Assembly: GCA_028280915.1 (NCBI GenBank) | Contig: JANQKX010000246.1 | Location: forward strand, 1-12,462 | Source of the DNA: Kiloniellaceae bacterium | GTDB taxonomy: Bacteria > Pseudomonadota > Alphaproteobacteria > Kiloniellales > Kiloniellaceae | Reading direction: 5' to 3' | Length of the DNA: 12,462 nt | Part shown: piece after piece, positions 1 to 6,201 of the stretch | Numbering within the stretch: position 1 is the stretch's first letter | Layout of the letters: the number at the start of each line of letters is the position of its first letter | Notes under the pieces: generated by a model | The model's database searches: none | What the model was told of the DNA's origin: nothing | What the model saw: the letters and a program-made list of their open reading frames with translations, nothing else | Program-made: the position numbers and the translations under genes

Positions 1-100
1 GGCAGCCGCTGATCCAAAGCCCCACAAGGGCCGCGAAGAGCAGCAAGCCGGTCCGGCGCCATGGATCTGTCGGATTTACCAAAGGCTTTAAAGCGAACAA
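1..100 (-). CDS. ynbE: YnbE-type outer-membrane lipoprotein, 5' part only (cut by window edge)
   Basis: Only the first 33 codons lie in the window. They read as a lipoprotein signal peptide: an N-region with two arginines (residues 18-19), a hydrophobic core (LLLFAALVGLW), then the lipobox ISGC, whose cysteine is the last complete codon (positions 4-2). The only start that fits is TTG at 100-98, which has a perfect AGGAGG Shine-Dalgarno sequence 10 nt upstream (116-111); no ATG or GTG lies in frame nearby. The identification as YnbE rests on its position directly downstream of a YdbH-family gene, as in E. coli ydbH-ynbE-ydbL, and on the lipobox; the mature part cannot be seen. In E. coli, YnbE is a short lipoprotein that binds the C-terminal end of YdbH at the outer membrane to complete a lipid-transport bridge. 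It lies 135 nt after the ydbH stop and is probably co-transcribed. The N-region before the two arginines is longer than usual, so a start at the TTG nine codons later is possible but lacks a Shine-Dalgarno sequence. Confidence 0.72.
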   Translation of the reverse strand, partial: MFALKPLVNPTDPWRRTGLLLFAALVGLWISGC

Positions 101-110
101 GGGGTGCTTA

Positions 111-116
111 CCTCCT
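111..116 (-). promoter_or_regulatory. Shine-Dalgarno sequence of the lipoprotein gene
   Basis: The minus strand reads AGGAGG, the full anti-16S complement, 10 nt before the TTG at 100-98. It decides the start of the truncated lipoprotein gene and is the main evidence that a gene begins in this short stretch. Confidence 0.7.
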
Positions 117-193
117 AGGGACGTTGGCCATGGACGAGCCGTGGGGCCGAAACTCTACTTTAGGCCATCACTGGGCCGTTGGCGATTCTTCTG

Positions 194-238
194 TTGTCTC
201 CGCCGCTATTGTCTCTGTCGTTTTTGTCTCTGCCGCTA
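194..238 (-). repeat. Three tandem 15-nt repeats at the ydbH stop codon
   Basis: On the minus strand three 15-nt units follow one another: TAGCGGCAGAGACAA (238-224), AAACGACAGAGACAA (223-209) and TAGCGGCGGAGACAA (208-194). They share the core CGRCRGAGACAA. The TAG opening the first unit is the ydbH stop codon. Because 15 nt is five codons, the frame is kept through the array, and the third unit begins with another in-frame TAG. Between the two stops the frame would encode an Arg/Gln-rich tail (RQRQKRQRQ). The array lies in the 135-nt gap between ydbH and the lipoprotein gene. Confidence 0.75.
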
Positions 239-3200
239 CTGTCTTAGGCGCCAGGCCCGCCGGAAGGCTTCATACGATATCCGGTAGCCCTTTTGAAAGG
301 CAGCCAGGAAAGAGCCGATATTGGTCTCCAGGTTGATGTTGAGGCGGAAGGCTTGACCGTCCAGGACCTCGGGATTGTTGCCCAGGATGGACAGCTTTGC
401 CAAGACATCATGCTGGGCGGACTTTTCCATTCGGATCGTCAAGTCTTGATACTGGAAATCCTCCAGGGCCTGGAGCAGCAATTCCACCTCGTCACCGCTA
501 CCGGCCAGCAGCTGACGGGCTTCTTCGGATTTGAAGCGGAGGTAGCCTGGGGCAATGGCCGCCAAAACGCTTTCTTCCAGAATCAAATCACCGCCGTCGA
601 AGACCAGGGGAATGCGCCCCTCCAGGGTGCCGCTGCCCGACAAGCCTTCCGCTTCGATGAGGTCGAACAGAGGTCCCAAATGAAGATCCCTGACGTCCAC
701 CGCCAAGTCATTTTTCGGCCCGTTGGGGTCGATCAGGGTCTTTTCCACCAGGAACGTCGCCCCGATGAGGGAAAACGTGCCTTTGGCCAGGGCGAGACGG
801 GGCAGGGGGCCCGGAAGGATTTGAAAAACCAAATCGATGTCGCGCAGCGCCAGTCCGGGGTTTATCTGGGCAATGGTCAGCCGCTGGCCCGGCGGGCTGG
901 CCAGGGCCAAGAGGTCGGTGAGCGGTAGATCAAGGTTGATCTGGCGGACGGGTATGTCGTTGGCGCTGAACGACAGATCCTGCAAGGACAGGCGTCCCGT
1001 GCTCTTCAGATCACGACCCTCGGCCCAGGCGAAATCGGCGCGCAGCAAGGCGGTGCCATCCACCTTTTTGAGTGGGGACAACAGGGGAAAAAGGGTCTTG
1101 GGCTGGAGGCCGCTTGGCGCGTAGGTGACGGGGCCAAAGTCCAGATAGCCCGTTGCCGCTTGGCCCGTGGCATCCAGGACAGCGTTAAGACTCAGATGCT
1201 CGGCGCCCGCTGGGCCTTGACCCTCGGCCGAGATATCAAATCCATCGGCGGCACGGGCAATGGTGCCGGTGAGACCCAGGGGAGCCAGCAATGCTGGGGT
1301 ATCGCCCAGGTCGATGGTCGCGATGGTGAAGTCCCCGATTCGGCCGGTCAGGCTGGGGCCCAGGGCCACGGCGCCGGCCAGGCCGGACAGGGATATGTTC
1401 CGATCCGGCAGATCGAGGCGGCCGTCGGCGAGCTGAACTTGGCCCTGGTAGGCTCCTGGACCGGAAACCTGGCCCCCAAGCCGCAATTCGCCAAGGGACA
1501 CGCGCATGTTTTCCGCCGTGCCGTCAGGCTGTCGGTAGCTGAGCCGGCTCTCGGGCAGGGCCAGGCGCAGGTCGTCCAGGACCAGGCGGGAGGGGGCGTT
1601 CGGCCCCGCCGGCAGCCGGACCTGGCCCTGCAAAAGGCGCAAGACGAGCGCTTGCTCCAAGGTCACTTCTTTGGGGGCAAGCACGCCGGCGACGGAGATC
1701 TGGCCGGGCGCGCGCAGCGCGACGGTTCTGTGCACCTCATCCGTGGAGACCGCATCCATGGATACCGACAGGGGCAGGTCAATATCAACGTCACTCAACA
1801 CCGCCCCGCCGGCGTTGAGCCGGGCAAAGGCGCCGTCCACGGCCAACTCCGAGGCCAGCTTGCCTAGGGGCCCCGCGGCTTGACCGCTGACTTCCAGCCG
1901 TTTGATGGCCCCCGACGTCAATTCGAGATCCTCGATCACGAGTCTGGTGTTGCTCTCCGCCACCTGGGTCAGCGCGAAATCGCTGGAAAGTTGGGCCGAT
2001 CCGGTGGTGCTCACCTGGGCTTCGCCGCCGCCCGAGAGCACGGCCTGGGCATCAAGAGCCCAATCTGCCTTTCCGCTATCGTCCCTCGGCGTCCAGGCCA
2101 GGACGTTGGGGCCGTTTTCCCCGTCCAGCAGAGAGACACTCAAGCCCGGCGCCAGCAAAGCCGCCATATTCCGGGACAGGCCTTGAGAGACCAGCCAATC
2201 GGGCGCGAGGGCATCCACCTGCAGGCCGCTGTTCGGCGCGGCTTGGCCTGTCACGCCTCCCTTTTCGGCTGCGACCTTCATCTTTATGTTGCCGGTTAGC
2301 CCGGATAAAAGATCAGACTTTGCAATGTTTTGCGCGCTGATCTCAATGTCGCTTATGAAAGTACCGTCACGCAATACTGATTGAGGATCGATGGGGTCGT
2401 CCTGCCGCAGAAGTTCAACGAGGGGCCGGCCCGGCGTGCCTTCCAGCAATAGGTCAAGGCGCGCCTTGCCCCCATCCGGTGCCAAATTGGCCAGGCCCAC
2501 GGCCGCCAGCGCGGAATGCAGGTCCGGAGAAGCGGCGGCCGTGACCGCCGTGGTGAGTTTGATCGCAGGTTCCGTGACATAGCCGTTGACCGCCAAGTGG
2601 CTGTCGGCGGCGATGCCGCCCCCGTCCGACTGAAACGTCACGCTTGCATGCAGGTTTTCCCGGTCGGCAAAGCCCTGGAGCCGGGCGGCTCCCTGGAGGG
2701 CCGGTATCCCGGCTTCGGCCTCGATAAGCACCTCGGCCAGGGTGATTTCCACGTCCAAGGTGGTGAGCGCCGTGCCGTCCAGCTCGAAATTGCTCAGCGC
2801 CGTCAGATCGCCGATCGAAATGTGGTTGGTTGCCAGTTGTCCCTGTTCCACGGTGAGCACACCGCTGAGCGGTCCCGTCCCATCGCCCTGCCCGTCCAAA
2901 CGGCCCGACAGTTCCCCCAAGTCGCTTTGTATTTGGTAGGCCAATTTGGCCTCGACCCTCTTCGGGCCTTCGGCGGCCGATGAGGGATCGACGCTGCCGT
3001 CCACGCGCAGCCGTAGGATCGGATAGTCGGAGCGGACTTCCACCGTGACGTTGTCCAGCACGATCGCCGGCAAGGGGGGCAGGGGGCCGTTTTCCGCCGG
3101 CCCGGTGCGGTCATCTCCTGCCAGCAGGCGCTGCGTGCTACCGGCGTTCAGATCCAGGGTGACGGCGACATCGTGCAGGGTGACCCGGTCCACCCGGCCC

Positions 3201-3457
3201 GCAAGGAGCTGCCACGGACGGTAAAAAGCTTCGATTCTGCCGATGGCGGCGTCGTGATCGCCGGCAACCGAAATGTCCCCCACGACGGTATGATCGAGGC
3301 CCAGTTTTTCGATCGAGATCGTCCCGATCTCGATGCCCAGGGCGGCGAGTTGGTGGCGCAGGGCCGATTCGGCGAGGGTAAAGCGCCCGACCCAGAGAGC
3401 CAAGACCAGGAGGGCGGCAACGCCAAGGGCGATGCCCCCCCAACGTAGCCAACGCAA
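236..3457 (-). CDS. ydbH: YdbH family AsmA-like intermembrane phospholipid transport protein
   Basis: A 1073-residue protein anchored in the inner membrane by an N-terminal hydrophobic segment (about residues 8-26, after an Arg/Trp-rich start), followed by a very long periplasmic region of alternating beta-strand character. Its last ~100 residues (971-1073) carry the YdbH hallmarks: a GYLRFKSEEA segment, an ALEDFQYQDLTIRM block, an LGNNPEVLDGQ turn and a final FRLNINLETNIGSFLAAF strand/helix. YdbH, TamB and YhdP are AsmA-like proteins thought to form hydrophobic grooves carrying phospholipids from inner to outer membrane. The frame stays open far upstream, but no ATG is credible there. I chose TTG at 3457-3455 because GGAG (3468-3465) lies 7 nt before it and because it gives a clean signal anchor. 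That start lies 17 nt after the stop of the small upstream gene. The protein is longer than E. coli YdbH (879 residues). The family call is good; the start is inferred. Confidence 0.88.
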   Translation of the reverse strand: MRWLRWGGIALGVAALLVLALWVGRFTLAESALRHQLAALGIEIGTISIEKLGLDHTVVGDISVAGDHDAAIGRIEAFYRPWQLLAGRVDRVTLHDVAVTLDLNAGSTQRLLAGDDRTGPAENGPLPPLPAIVLDNVTVEVRSDYPILRLRVDGSVDPSSAAEGPKRVEAKLAYQIQSDLGELSGRLDGQGDGTGPLSGVLTVEQGQLATNHISIGDLTALSNFELDGTALTTLDVEITLAEVLIEAEAGIPALQGAARLQGFADRENLHASVTFQSDGGGIAADSHLAVNGYVTEPAIKLTTAVTAAASPDLHSALAAVGLANLAPDGGKARLDLLLEGTPGRPLVELLRQDDPIDPQSVLRDGTFISDIEISAQNIAKSDLLSGLTGNIKMKVAAEKGGVTGQAAPNSGLQVDALAPDWLVSQGLSRNMAALLAPGLSVSLLDGENGPNVLAWTPRDDSGKADWALDAQAVLSGGGEAQVSTTGSAQLSSDFALTQVAESNTRLVIEDLELTSGAIKRLEVSGQAAGPLGKLASELAVDGAFARLNAGGAVLSDVDIDLPLSVSMDAVSTDEVHRTVALRAPGQISVAGVLAPKEVTLEQALVLRLLQGQVRLPAGPNAPSRLVLDDLRLALPESRLSYRQPDGTAENMRVSLGELRLGGQVSGPGAYQGQVQLADGRLDLPDRNISLSGLAGAVALGPSLTGRIGDFTIATIDLGDTPALLAPLGLTGTIARAADGFDISAEGQGPAGAEHLSLNAVLDATGQAATGYLDFGPVTYAPSGLQPKTLFPLLSPLKKVDGTALLRADFAWAEGRDLKSTGRLSLQDLSFSANDIPVRQINLDLPLTDLLALASPPGQRLTIAQINPGLALRDIDLVFQILPGPLPRLALAKGTFSLIGATFLVEKTLIDPNGPKNDLAVDVRDLHLGPLFDLIEAEGLSGSGTLEGRIPLVFDGGDLILEESVLAAIAPGYLRFKSEEARQLLAGSGDEVELLLQALEDFQYQDLTIRMEKSAQHDVLAKLSILGNNPEVLDGQAFRLNINLETNIGSFLAAFQKGYRISYEAFRRAWRLRQ

Positions 3458-3474
3458 GAAAGGACTCCGTTCCG

Positions 3475-3630
3475 TTAGAGGCCGAAGATGGCCAGCAGGA
3501 TCAGGATCACCATTGTGCAGCCGATGAACCACATGCCCTGGGTGGCGCCGGCGCCCACGTCCGAGTTGTCGAGGGCCGGCATCTCGCTGGGCAGATTCGT
3601 TGGCCGGGAAGTCCCGTCGGATTTGTCCAT
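3475..3630 (-). CDS. small single-span (tail-anchored) membrane protein, 51 aa, function unknown
   Basis: The minus strand encodes 51 residues, ATG at 3630-3628 to TAA at 3477-3475. Residues 1-32 are hydrophilic, rich in Ser, Pro, Asp and Thr. Residues 33-51 (starting GMWFIGCTMVIL and ending AIFGL) form one hydrophobic helix at the very C-terminus. That suggests a tail-anchored inner-membrane protein with its N-terminus in the cytoplasm. An AAAGG stretch lies 8 nt before the ATG. The gene lies immediately upstream of ydbH with a 17-nt gap, so it is probably the first gene of that operon and its translation could be coupled to the TTG-initiated ydbH. I do not recognise the family. The layout vaguely resembles the tiny subunit IV of alphaproteobacterial aa3 oxidases, but I see no convincing motif. 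The clear hydrophobic end, start signal and tight spacing favour a real gene. Confidence 0.6.
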   Translation of the reverse strand: MDKSDGTSRPTNLPSEMPALDNSDVGAGATQGMWFIGCTMVILILLAIFGL

Positions 3631-3863
3631 GGGCGTTGCCTTTCGGTTTTGAAATCCTGTTCAACGGAGGATAGGGTGCTTGAAAGGGTTTTACCGCGCC
3701 GCCTTGATATCTGTCGAGGGCCAGGCTGCATCGAAACCAGGCTGCATCGAAAAATGGGTCCTTCGGAAAATCACGGGCAAACAAAAACAAGGCGTTGCGG
3801 CTCGGCGCCGGACACGGCACACTAGAGCAGCATAAAAAAAAAAGCTCAGGGGGAAAGGGCTCT
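3631..3863. promoter_or_regulatory. divergent intergenic region between the ydbH cluster and the mrp operon
   Basis: These 233 nt separate two gene groups read in opposite directions, so promoters for both must lie here or inside the flanking genes. I could not pick convincing sigma70 boxes. Weak candidates on the plus strand are TTGATA at 3704-3709 and TTGCGG at 3795-3800, neither with a good -10 box. The region contains a perfect tandem duplication (3721-3752) and an A10 run (3834-3843) just before the mrpE ribosome binding site. Its base composition is clearly more AT-rich than the flanking genes near 3750-3845. Confidence 0.5.
3721..3752. repeat. perfect 16-nt tandem duplication in the divergent promoter region
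   Basis: CCAGGCTGCATCGAAA occurs at 3721-3736 and again, identical, at 3737-3752. It lies about 110 nt upstream of mrpE and about 90 nt upstream of the small minus-strand gene. The two copies could be a duplicated regulator-binding site or a recent slippage event; the sequence does not distinguish these. Confidence 0.85.
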
Positions 3864-4340
3864 ATGCTCCACATCATTAGCTTAAGCGCGGGCTTGTTCG
3901 GCCTTTGGCTTTTGCTGTCGGGTATCTTCAAGCCCTTGATCATCTTTTTTGGCGTTGTTTCCGTCTTGCTCGTGGTGTGGCTGGCCCGGCGCATGGACCT
4001 GGTGGATCACGAGGCCGTGCCCGTTCAGCTGACCGGCGGCATCCTGGGCTACTGGATTTGGCTGGCCAAGGAAATCGCCGTGGCCAACTATGCGGTGGCG
4101 CGTGTGATCCTGGATCCCAAGCTGCCCATCAGCCCGGTCATGGTCCGGGTCAAGGCCACGCAAAAAACCGACGTGGGGCGGGTGATCCATGCCAACTCCA
4201 TTACGCTCACCCCAGGGACCGTCTCCGTGGAACTGGAAGGGGACGAGATCCTGGTGCATGCCCTGACGCAAGAGCTGGCGGATGGCACCATGGAAGGGTC
4301 GATCGACCGCCGGGTTACGGCGGTGGAGGGACGGGGCTGA
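3864..4340 (+). CDS. mrpE: Mrp/Mnh Na+/H+ antiporter subunit E
   Basis: A 158-residue membrane protein of the MNHE family, of normal length. Two hydrophobic helices lie near the N-terminus (about 3-20 and 25-44), followed by a WIWLAKEIAVANYAVARVIL helix. The soluble C-terminal part contains the family signature HANSITLTPGTVSVELEGD and then the VHAL motif. MrpE is a small accessory subunit of the cation/proton antiporter complex in the inner membrane and is needed for assembly and full exchange activity. I chose ATG 3864 because purine-rich AGGGGGAAAGGG (3848-3859) precedes it and the family starts with this first helix; the frame is open further upstream but that part is low-complexity leader. 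It is the first gene of the operon, and its TGA directly abuts the next ATG. Confidence 0.95.
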   Translation: MLHIISLSAGLFGLWLLLSGIFKPLIIFFGVVSVLLVVWLARRMDLVDHEAVPVQLTGGILGYWIWLAKEIAVANYAVARVILDPKLPISPVMVRVKATQKTDVGRVIHANSITLTPGTVSVELEGDEILVHALTQELADGTMEGSIDRRVTAVEGRG

Positions 4341-4694
4341 ATGTTCTCCGCCGCTGCCGCTGCCTTGTTGACCACCATGGTGCTCACCATTTTCCGGCTG
4401 TTCTGCGGCCCCAGCGTTTATGACCGGGCCCTGGCGGTGAATTCCTTCGGCACCAAGACGGTGCTGCTGATCGCCGTCATGGGCTTTTTGTCGGGCCGGC
4501 CGGATTTCCTGGATATCGCGCTGATCTATGCCCTGATCAACTTCATCGGCACCATCGCGATTCTGAAGTTCTTCCGCTATCGCGCTCTTGGTGACATCCC
4601 CGGAGGTGACGTACCAGGTGGTGACATACCAGCCAGCACCCCGCCTGGCCGGGTCCCGAGCGATGAGGCGCCGCCGACGCCGCGGGAGAGCTAG
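4341..4694 (+). CDS. mrpF: Mrp/Mnh Na+/H+ antiporter subunit F, with repeat-bearing C-terminal tail
   Basis: A 117-residue protein of the MrpF/PhaF family with three membrane spans in about residues 1-82. The signature PSVYDRALAVNSFGTKTVLL lies after the first span, and the third span ends in ILKFFRYRAL. MrpF is a small structural subunit of the Mrp complex. Family members are usually around 85-95 residues. This one carries about 35 extra residues: a Gly/Asp/Pro tail made of three pentapeptide repeats (GDIPG, GDVPG, GDIPA) and then a Pro/Ser/Glu-rich end. The ATG directly follows the mrpE stop with no spacer, and the Shine-Dalgarno GGAGGG lies inside mrpE, indicating translational coupling. 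Confidence 0.95.
   Translation: MFSAAAAALLTTMVLTIFRLFCGPSVYDRALAVNSFGTKTVLLIAVMGFLSGRPDFLDIALIYALINFIGTIAILKFFRYRALGDIPGGDVPGGDIPASTPPGRVPSDEAPPTPRES
4590..4634 (+). repeat. Three tandem 15-nt repeats in the mrpF tail
   Basis: The units are GGTGACATCCCCGGA (4590-4604), GGTGACGTACCAGGT (4605-4619) and GGTGACATACCAGCC (4620-4634). They keep the reading frame and encode GDIPG, GDVPG and GDIPA in the C-terminal extension of MrpF, after its last membrane span. Confidence 0.85.
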
Positions 4695-4696
4695 TC

Positions 4697-5137
4697 ATGG
4701 AGATCGTTCAAGATACCATATCCTGGCTGCTCATTCTGGGCGGCGCGGCCTTTCTTCTGATCGGCGGGCTGGGGCTGGTACGCCTGCCCGACTTTTACAC
4801 CCGGATCCACGCCGCCGGCATCACCGATACCATGGCTTCGGAATTGCTGCTGGTGGCGCTGATGGTGCAAGCGGGCTTTTCGCTGGTGACGGTAAAGCTG
4901 ATCATCATCGGCCTGTTCCTGTTTTTCACCAGCCCCACCGCCACCCACGCCGTGGCCAATGCGGCCTTTGTCGCGGGCCTGAAGCCCTACTTCGCCCCTA
5001 AACCGTCGGCGCCTGCCCAGGAGAAGACCAGCGAGGAGAAGGCCGGCGAGGAGAAGATCGGCGAAGAAAAGGGGGTGGCCGGGGCGCCGAGCGGTCCCGT
5101 GGTGCAGGCGGAGAAAGGAGCCGAGTCATCGAACTGA
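4697..5137 (+). CDS. mrpG: Mrp/Mnh Na+/H+ antiporter subunit G, with charged repeat tail
   Basis: A 146-residue protein of the MnhG/PhaG family. Three membrane spans cover about residues 7-90, with the family signature RLPDFYTRIHAAGITDTMAS between the first and second. MrpG is a small subunit that packs with MrpE and MrpF beside the antiporter-like subunits. The conserved core ends near residue 95. The remaining ~50 residues are hydrophilic and rich in Glu, Lys and Gly, including the pentapeptide repeats EKTSE, EKAGE and EKIGE; relatives are commonly 100-125 residues. The start follows the mrpF stop by 2 nt, with GGGAGAG (4683-4689) as ribosome binding site. The 3' end overlaps the start proposed for the next gene. 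Confidence 0.95.
   Translation: MEIVQDTISWLLILGGAAFLLIGGLGLVRLPDFYTRIHAAGITDTMASELLLVALMVQAGFSLVTVKLIIIGLFLFFTSPTATHAVANAAFVAGLKPYFAPKPSAPAQEKTSEEKAGEEKIGEEKGVAGAPSGPVVQAEKGAESSN
5021..5071 (+). repeat. Three and a half tandem 15-nt repeats in the mrpG tail
   Basis: The units are GAGAAGACCAGCGAG (5021-5035), GAGAAGGCCGGCGAG (5036-5050) and GAGAAGATCGGCGAA (5051-5065), followed by a partial GAAAAG (5066-5071). In frame they encode EKTSE, EKAGE and EKIGE, then EK. The sequence is unrelated to the mrpF repeat but has the same unit length and copy number. Confidence 0.85.
5114..5120 (+). promoter_or_regulatory. Shine-Dalgarno sequence that places the MbhD/E start upstream of the first GTG
   Basis: AAAGGAG at 5114-5120 lies inside the mrpG tail, 7 nt before an in-frame ATC (5128-5130), 13 nt before a CTG (5134) and 28 nt before the first conventional start, GTG 5149. 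The spacing is ideal only for a start at about 5128. Confidence 0.55.
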
Positions 5138-5766
5138 TCATCGACCTGGTGCTGTTGACCTTCCTGGCTGTCACGGTGATCGCCATCATCCGGGCCCGCC
5201 ATCTTTTTGCCGTGGTCATGTTGACCGGCGTTTTTTCCCTGCTGTCCGCGGCGCTGCTGGTGCAATTGGACGCGGTGGACGTGGCCTTTACCGAAGCCGC
5301 GGTGGGTGCCGGCATTTCCACGGTTCTCATGCTGGGTACATTGACGCTCACCGCCCGGCGGGAGCGAGTGCCGGACCGCATCCCGGTGGCCCCGGTCCTG
5401 ATCGTGACCATCACCGGAGCCGCCTTGGTCTACGGGACCTTGGACATGCCCAATTTCGGCGACCCCACGGCGCCGGCGCACCATCATATCGTGCCGGAAT
5501 ACATTGAGGGCTCGGAAAAGGACATCGACGTGCCCAACATCGTCACCTCCATCCTGGCCAGCTATCGGGGGTTCGATACCTTGGGCGAAGTGGCGGTGGT
5601 GTTCACCGCCGGCGTGGGCGTGCTGCTGTTACTGAGCGGCGGCGGCATGGCCGGGTCCCGTCGGGGCGGGGAGATGGATGAGTCGATCGCGAAAACGCCG
5701 CAGGCCGATTCCGTCGAACCGCCGGGTAAAGGCGGGGCGACAAAGGGCAAGGAGGATGGGGCATGA
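5128..5766 (+). CDS. MbhD/MbhE-type antiporter subunit (C-terminal module of MrpA as a separate protein)
   Basis: A 212-residue protein with about six membrane spans. Residues about 1-75 form the MbhD/DUF4040 domain, with the signature AFTEAAVGAGISTVLM containing conserved Glu56. Residues about 90-180 form the MbhE domain, with the PNIVTSILASYRGFDTLGE motif (GFDTLGE at 148-154). In classical Mrp systems these two domains are fused to the end of the large MrpA subunit; here they stand alone, as in archaeal Mbh complexes. They probably help form the cation-binding interface with the antiporter-like subunits. The start is unusual: the first standard codon is GTG 5149, which would cut into the first membrane helix and lies too far from the ribosome binding site. 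I place it at ATC 5128, giving the N-terminus IELIIDLVLLTF; CTG 5134 is an alternative. The C-terminal ~40 residues are hydrophilic. The gene overlaps mrpG by 10 nt and mrpB by 4 nt. Confidence 0.85.
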   Translation: MELIIDLVLLTFLAVTVIAIIRARHLFAVVMLTGVFSLLSAALLVQLDAVDVAFTEAAVGAGISTVLMLGTLTLTARRERVPDRIPVAPVLIVTITGAALVYGTLDMPNFGDPTAPAHHHIVPEYIEGSEKDIDVPNIVTSILASYRGFDTLGEVAVVFTAGVGVLLLLSGGGMAGSRRGGEMDESIAKTPQADSVEPPGKGGATKGKEDGA

Positions 5767-6200
5767 AGCATCATCTGGTGCTGCGGGTGGTCACCAAGGT
5801 CCTGATCCCGCCGATCCTCCTTTTCGCCCTCTATGTCCAGTTTCACGGCGACTTCGGCCCAGGCGGCGGCTTTCAGGCCGGGGTGATCTTTGCAGCCGCC
5901 TTCATCCTCTACGCGCTGGTCTTCGGCCTGGAAACGGCGCGGCGGGTGGTGCCCCAGGGCACCTTGCGCGCCTTGGTGGCGGGCGGCTTGCTGCTCTATG
6001 CCACGGTCGGCGTCGTCTCCATGCTGCTGGGCGATAATTTTTTGAACTACAGCGTCTTGCGGCCCGATGCCACGGCCGGCCAGCATCTGGGCATTTTGGT
6101 GATCGAACTGGGCGTGGGCATCACCGTGGCGGCGGTCATGATCGCCATTTTTTTCAGCTTCGCCGGGCGGCCGCCGACCATCAAGGACGAGGACTGGTAG
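5763..6200 (+). CDS. mrpB: Mrp/Mnh Na+/H+ antiporter subunit B
   Basis: A 145-residue MnhB-domain protein with four predicted membrane spans. The conserved loop after the first span reads FHGDFGPGGGFQAG (residues 27-40), matching the GHxxPGGGFQGG signature of the family. Later spans cover about 42-58, 70-90 and 105-132, and the protein ends in a short charged tail. MrpB belongs to the membrane core of the antiporter and is homologous to MbhF. The ATG overlaps the preceding stop as ATGA. Length is normal and nothing appears missing. Confidence 0.95.
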   Translation: MKHHLVLRVVTKVLIPPILLFALYVQFHGDFGPGGGFQAGVIFAAAFILYALVFGLETARRVVPQGTLRALVAGGLLLYATVGVVSMLLGDNFLNYSVLRPDATAGQHLGILVIELGVGITVAAVMIAIFFSFAGRPPTIKDEDW

Positions 6201-6201
6201 G

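Noticed and set aside
61..336. Plus-strand open frame of 91 codons at the left edge
   Set aside because: It crosses the antisense repeat array and the end of ydbH, has no family-like features, and lies opposite the lipoprotein gene.
3795..3863. Extended N-terminus of mrpE from position 3795
   Set aside because: It reads through the A10 tract as a Lys/Ser-rich leader and lacks a ribosome binding site; family members begin at the first membrane helix.
3458..3994. Upstream extension of the ydbH frame to an ATG at 3994
   Set aside because: The extension crosses the divergent intergenic region and the small gene and would overlap mrpE on the other strand. Its translation is unlike a signal anchor, and a good ribosome binding site lies just before TTG 3457.
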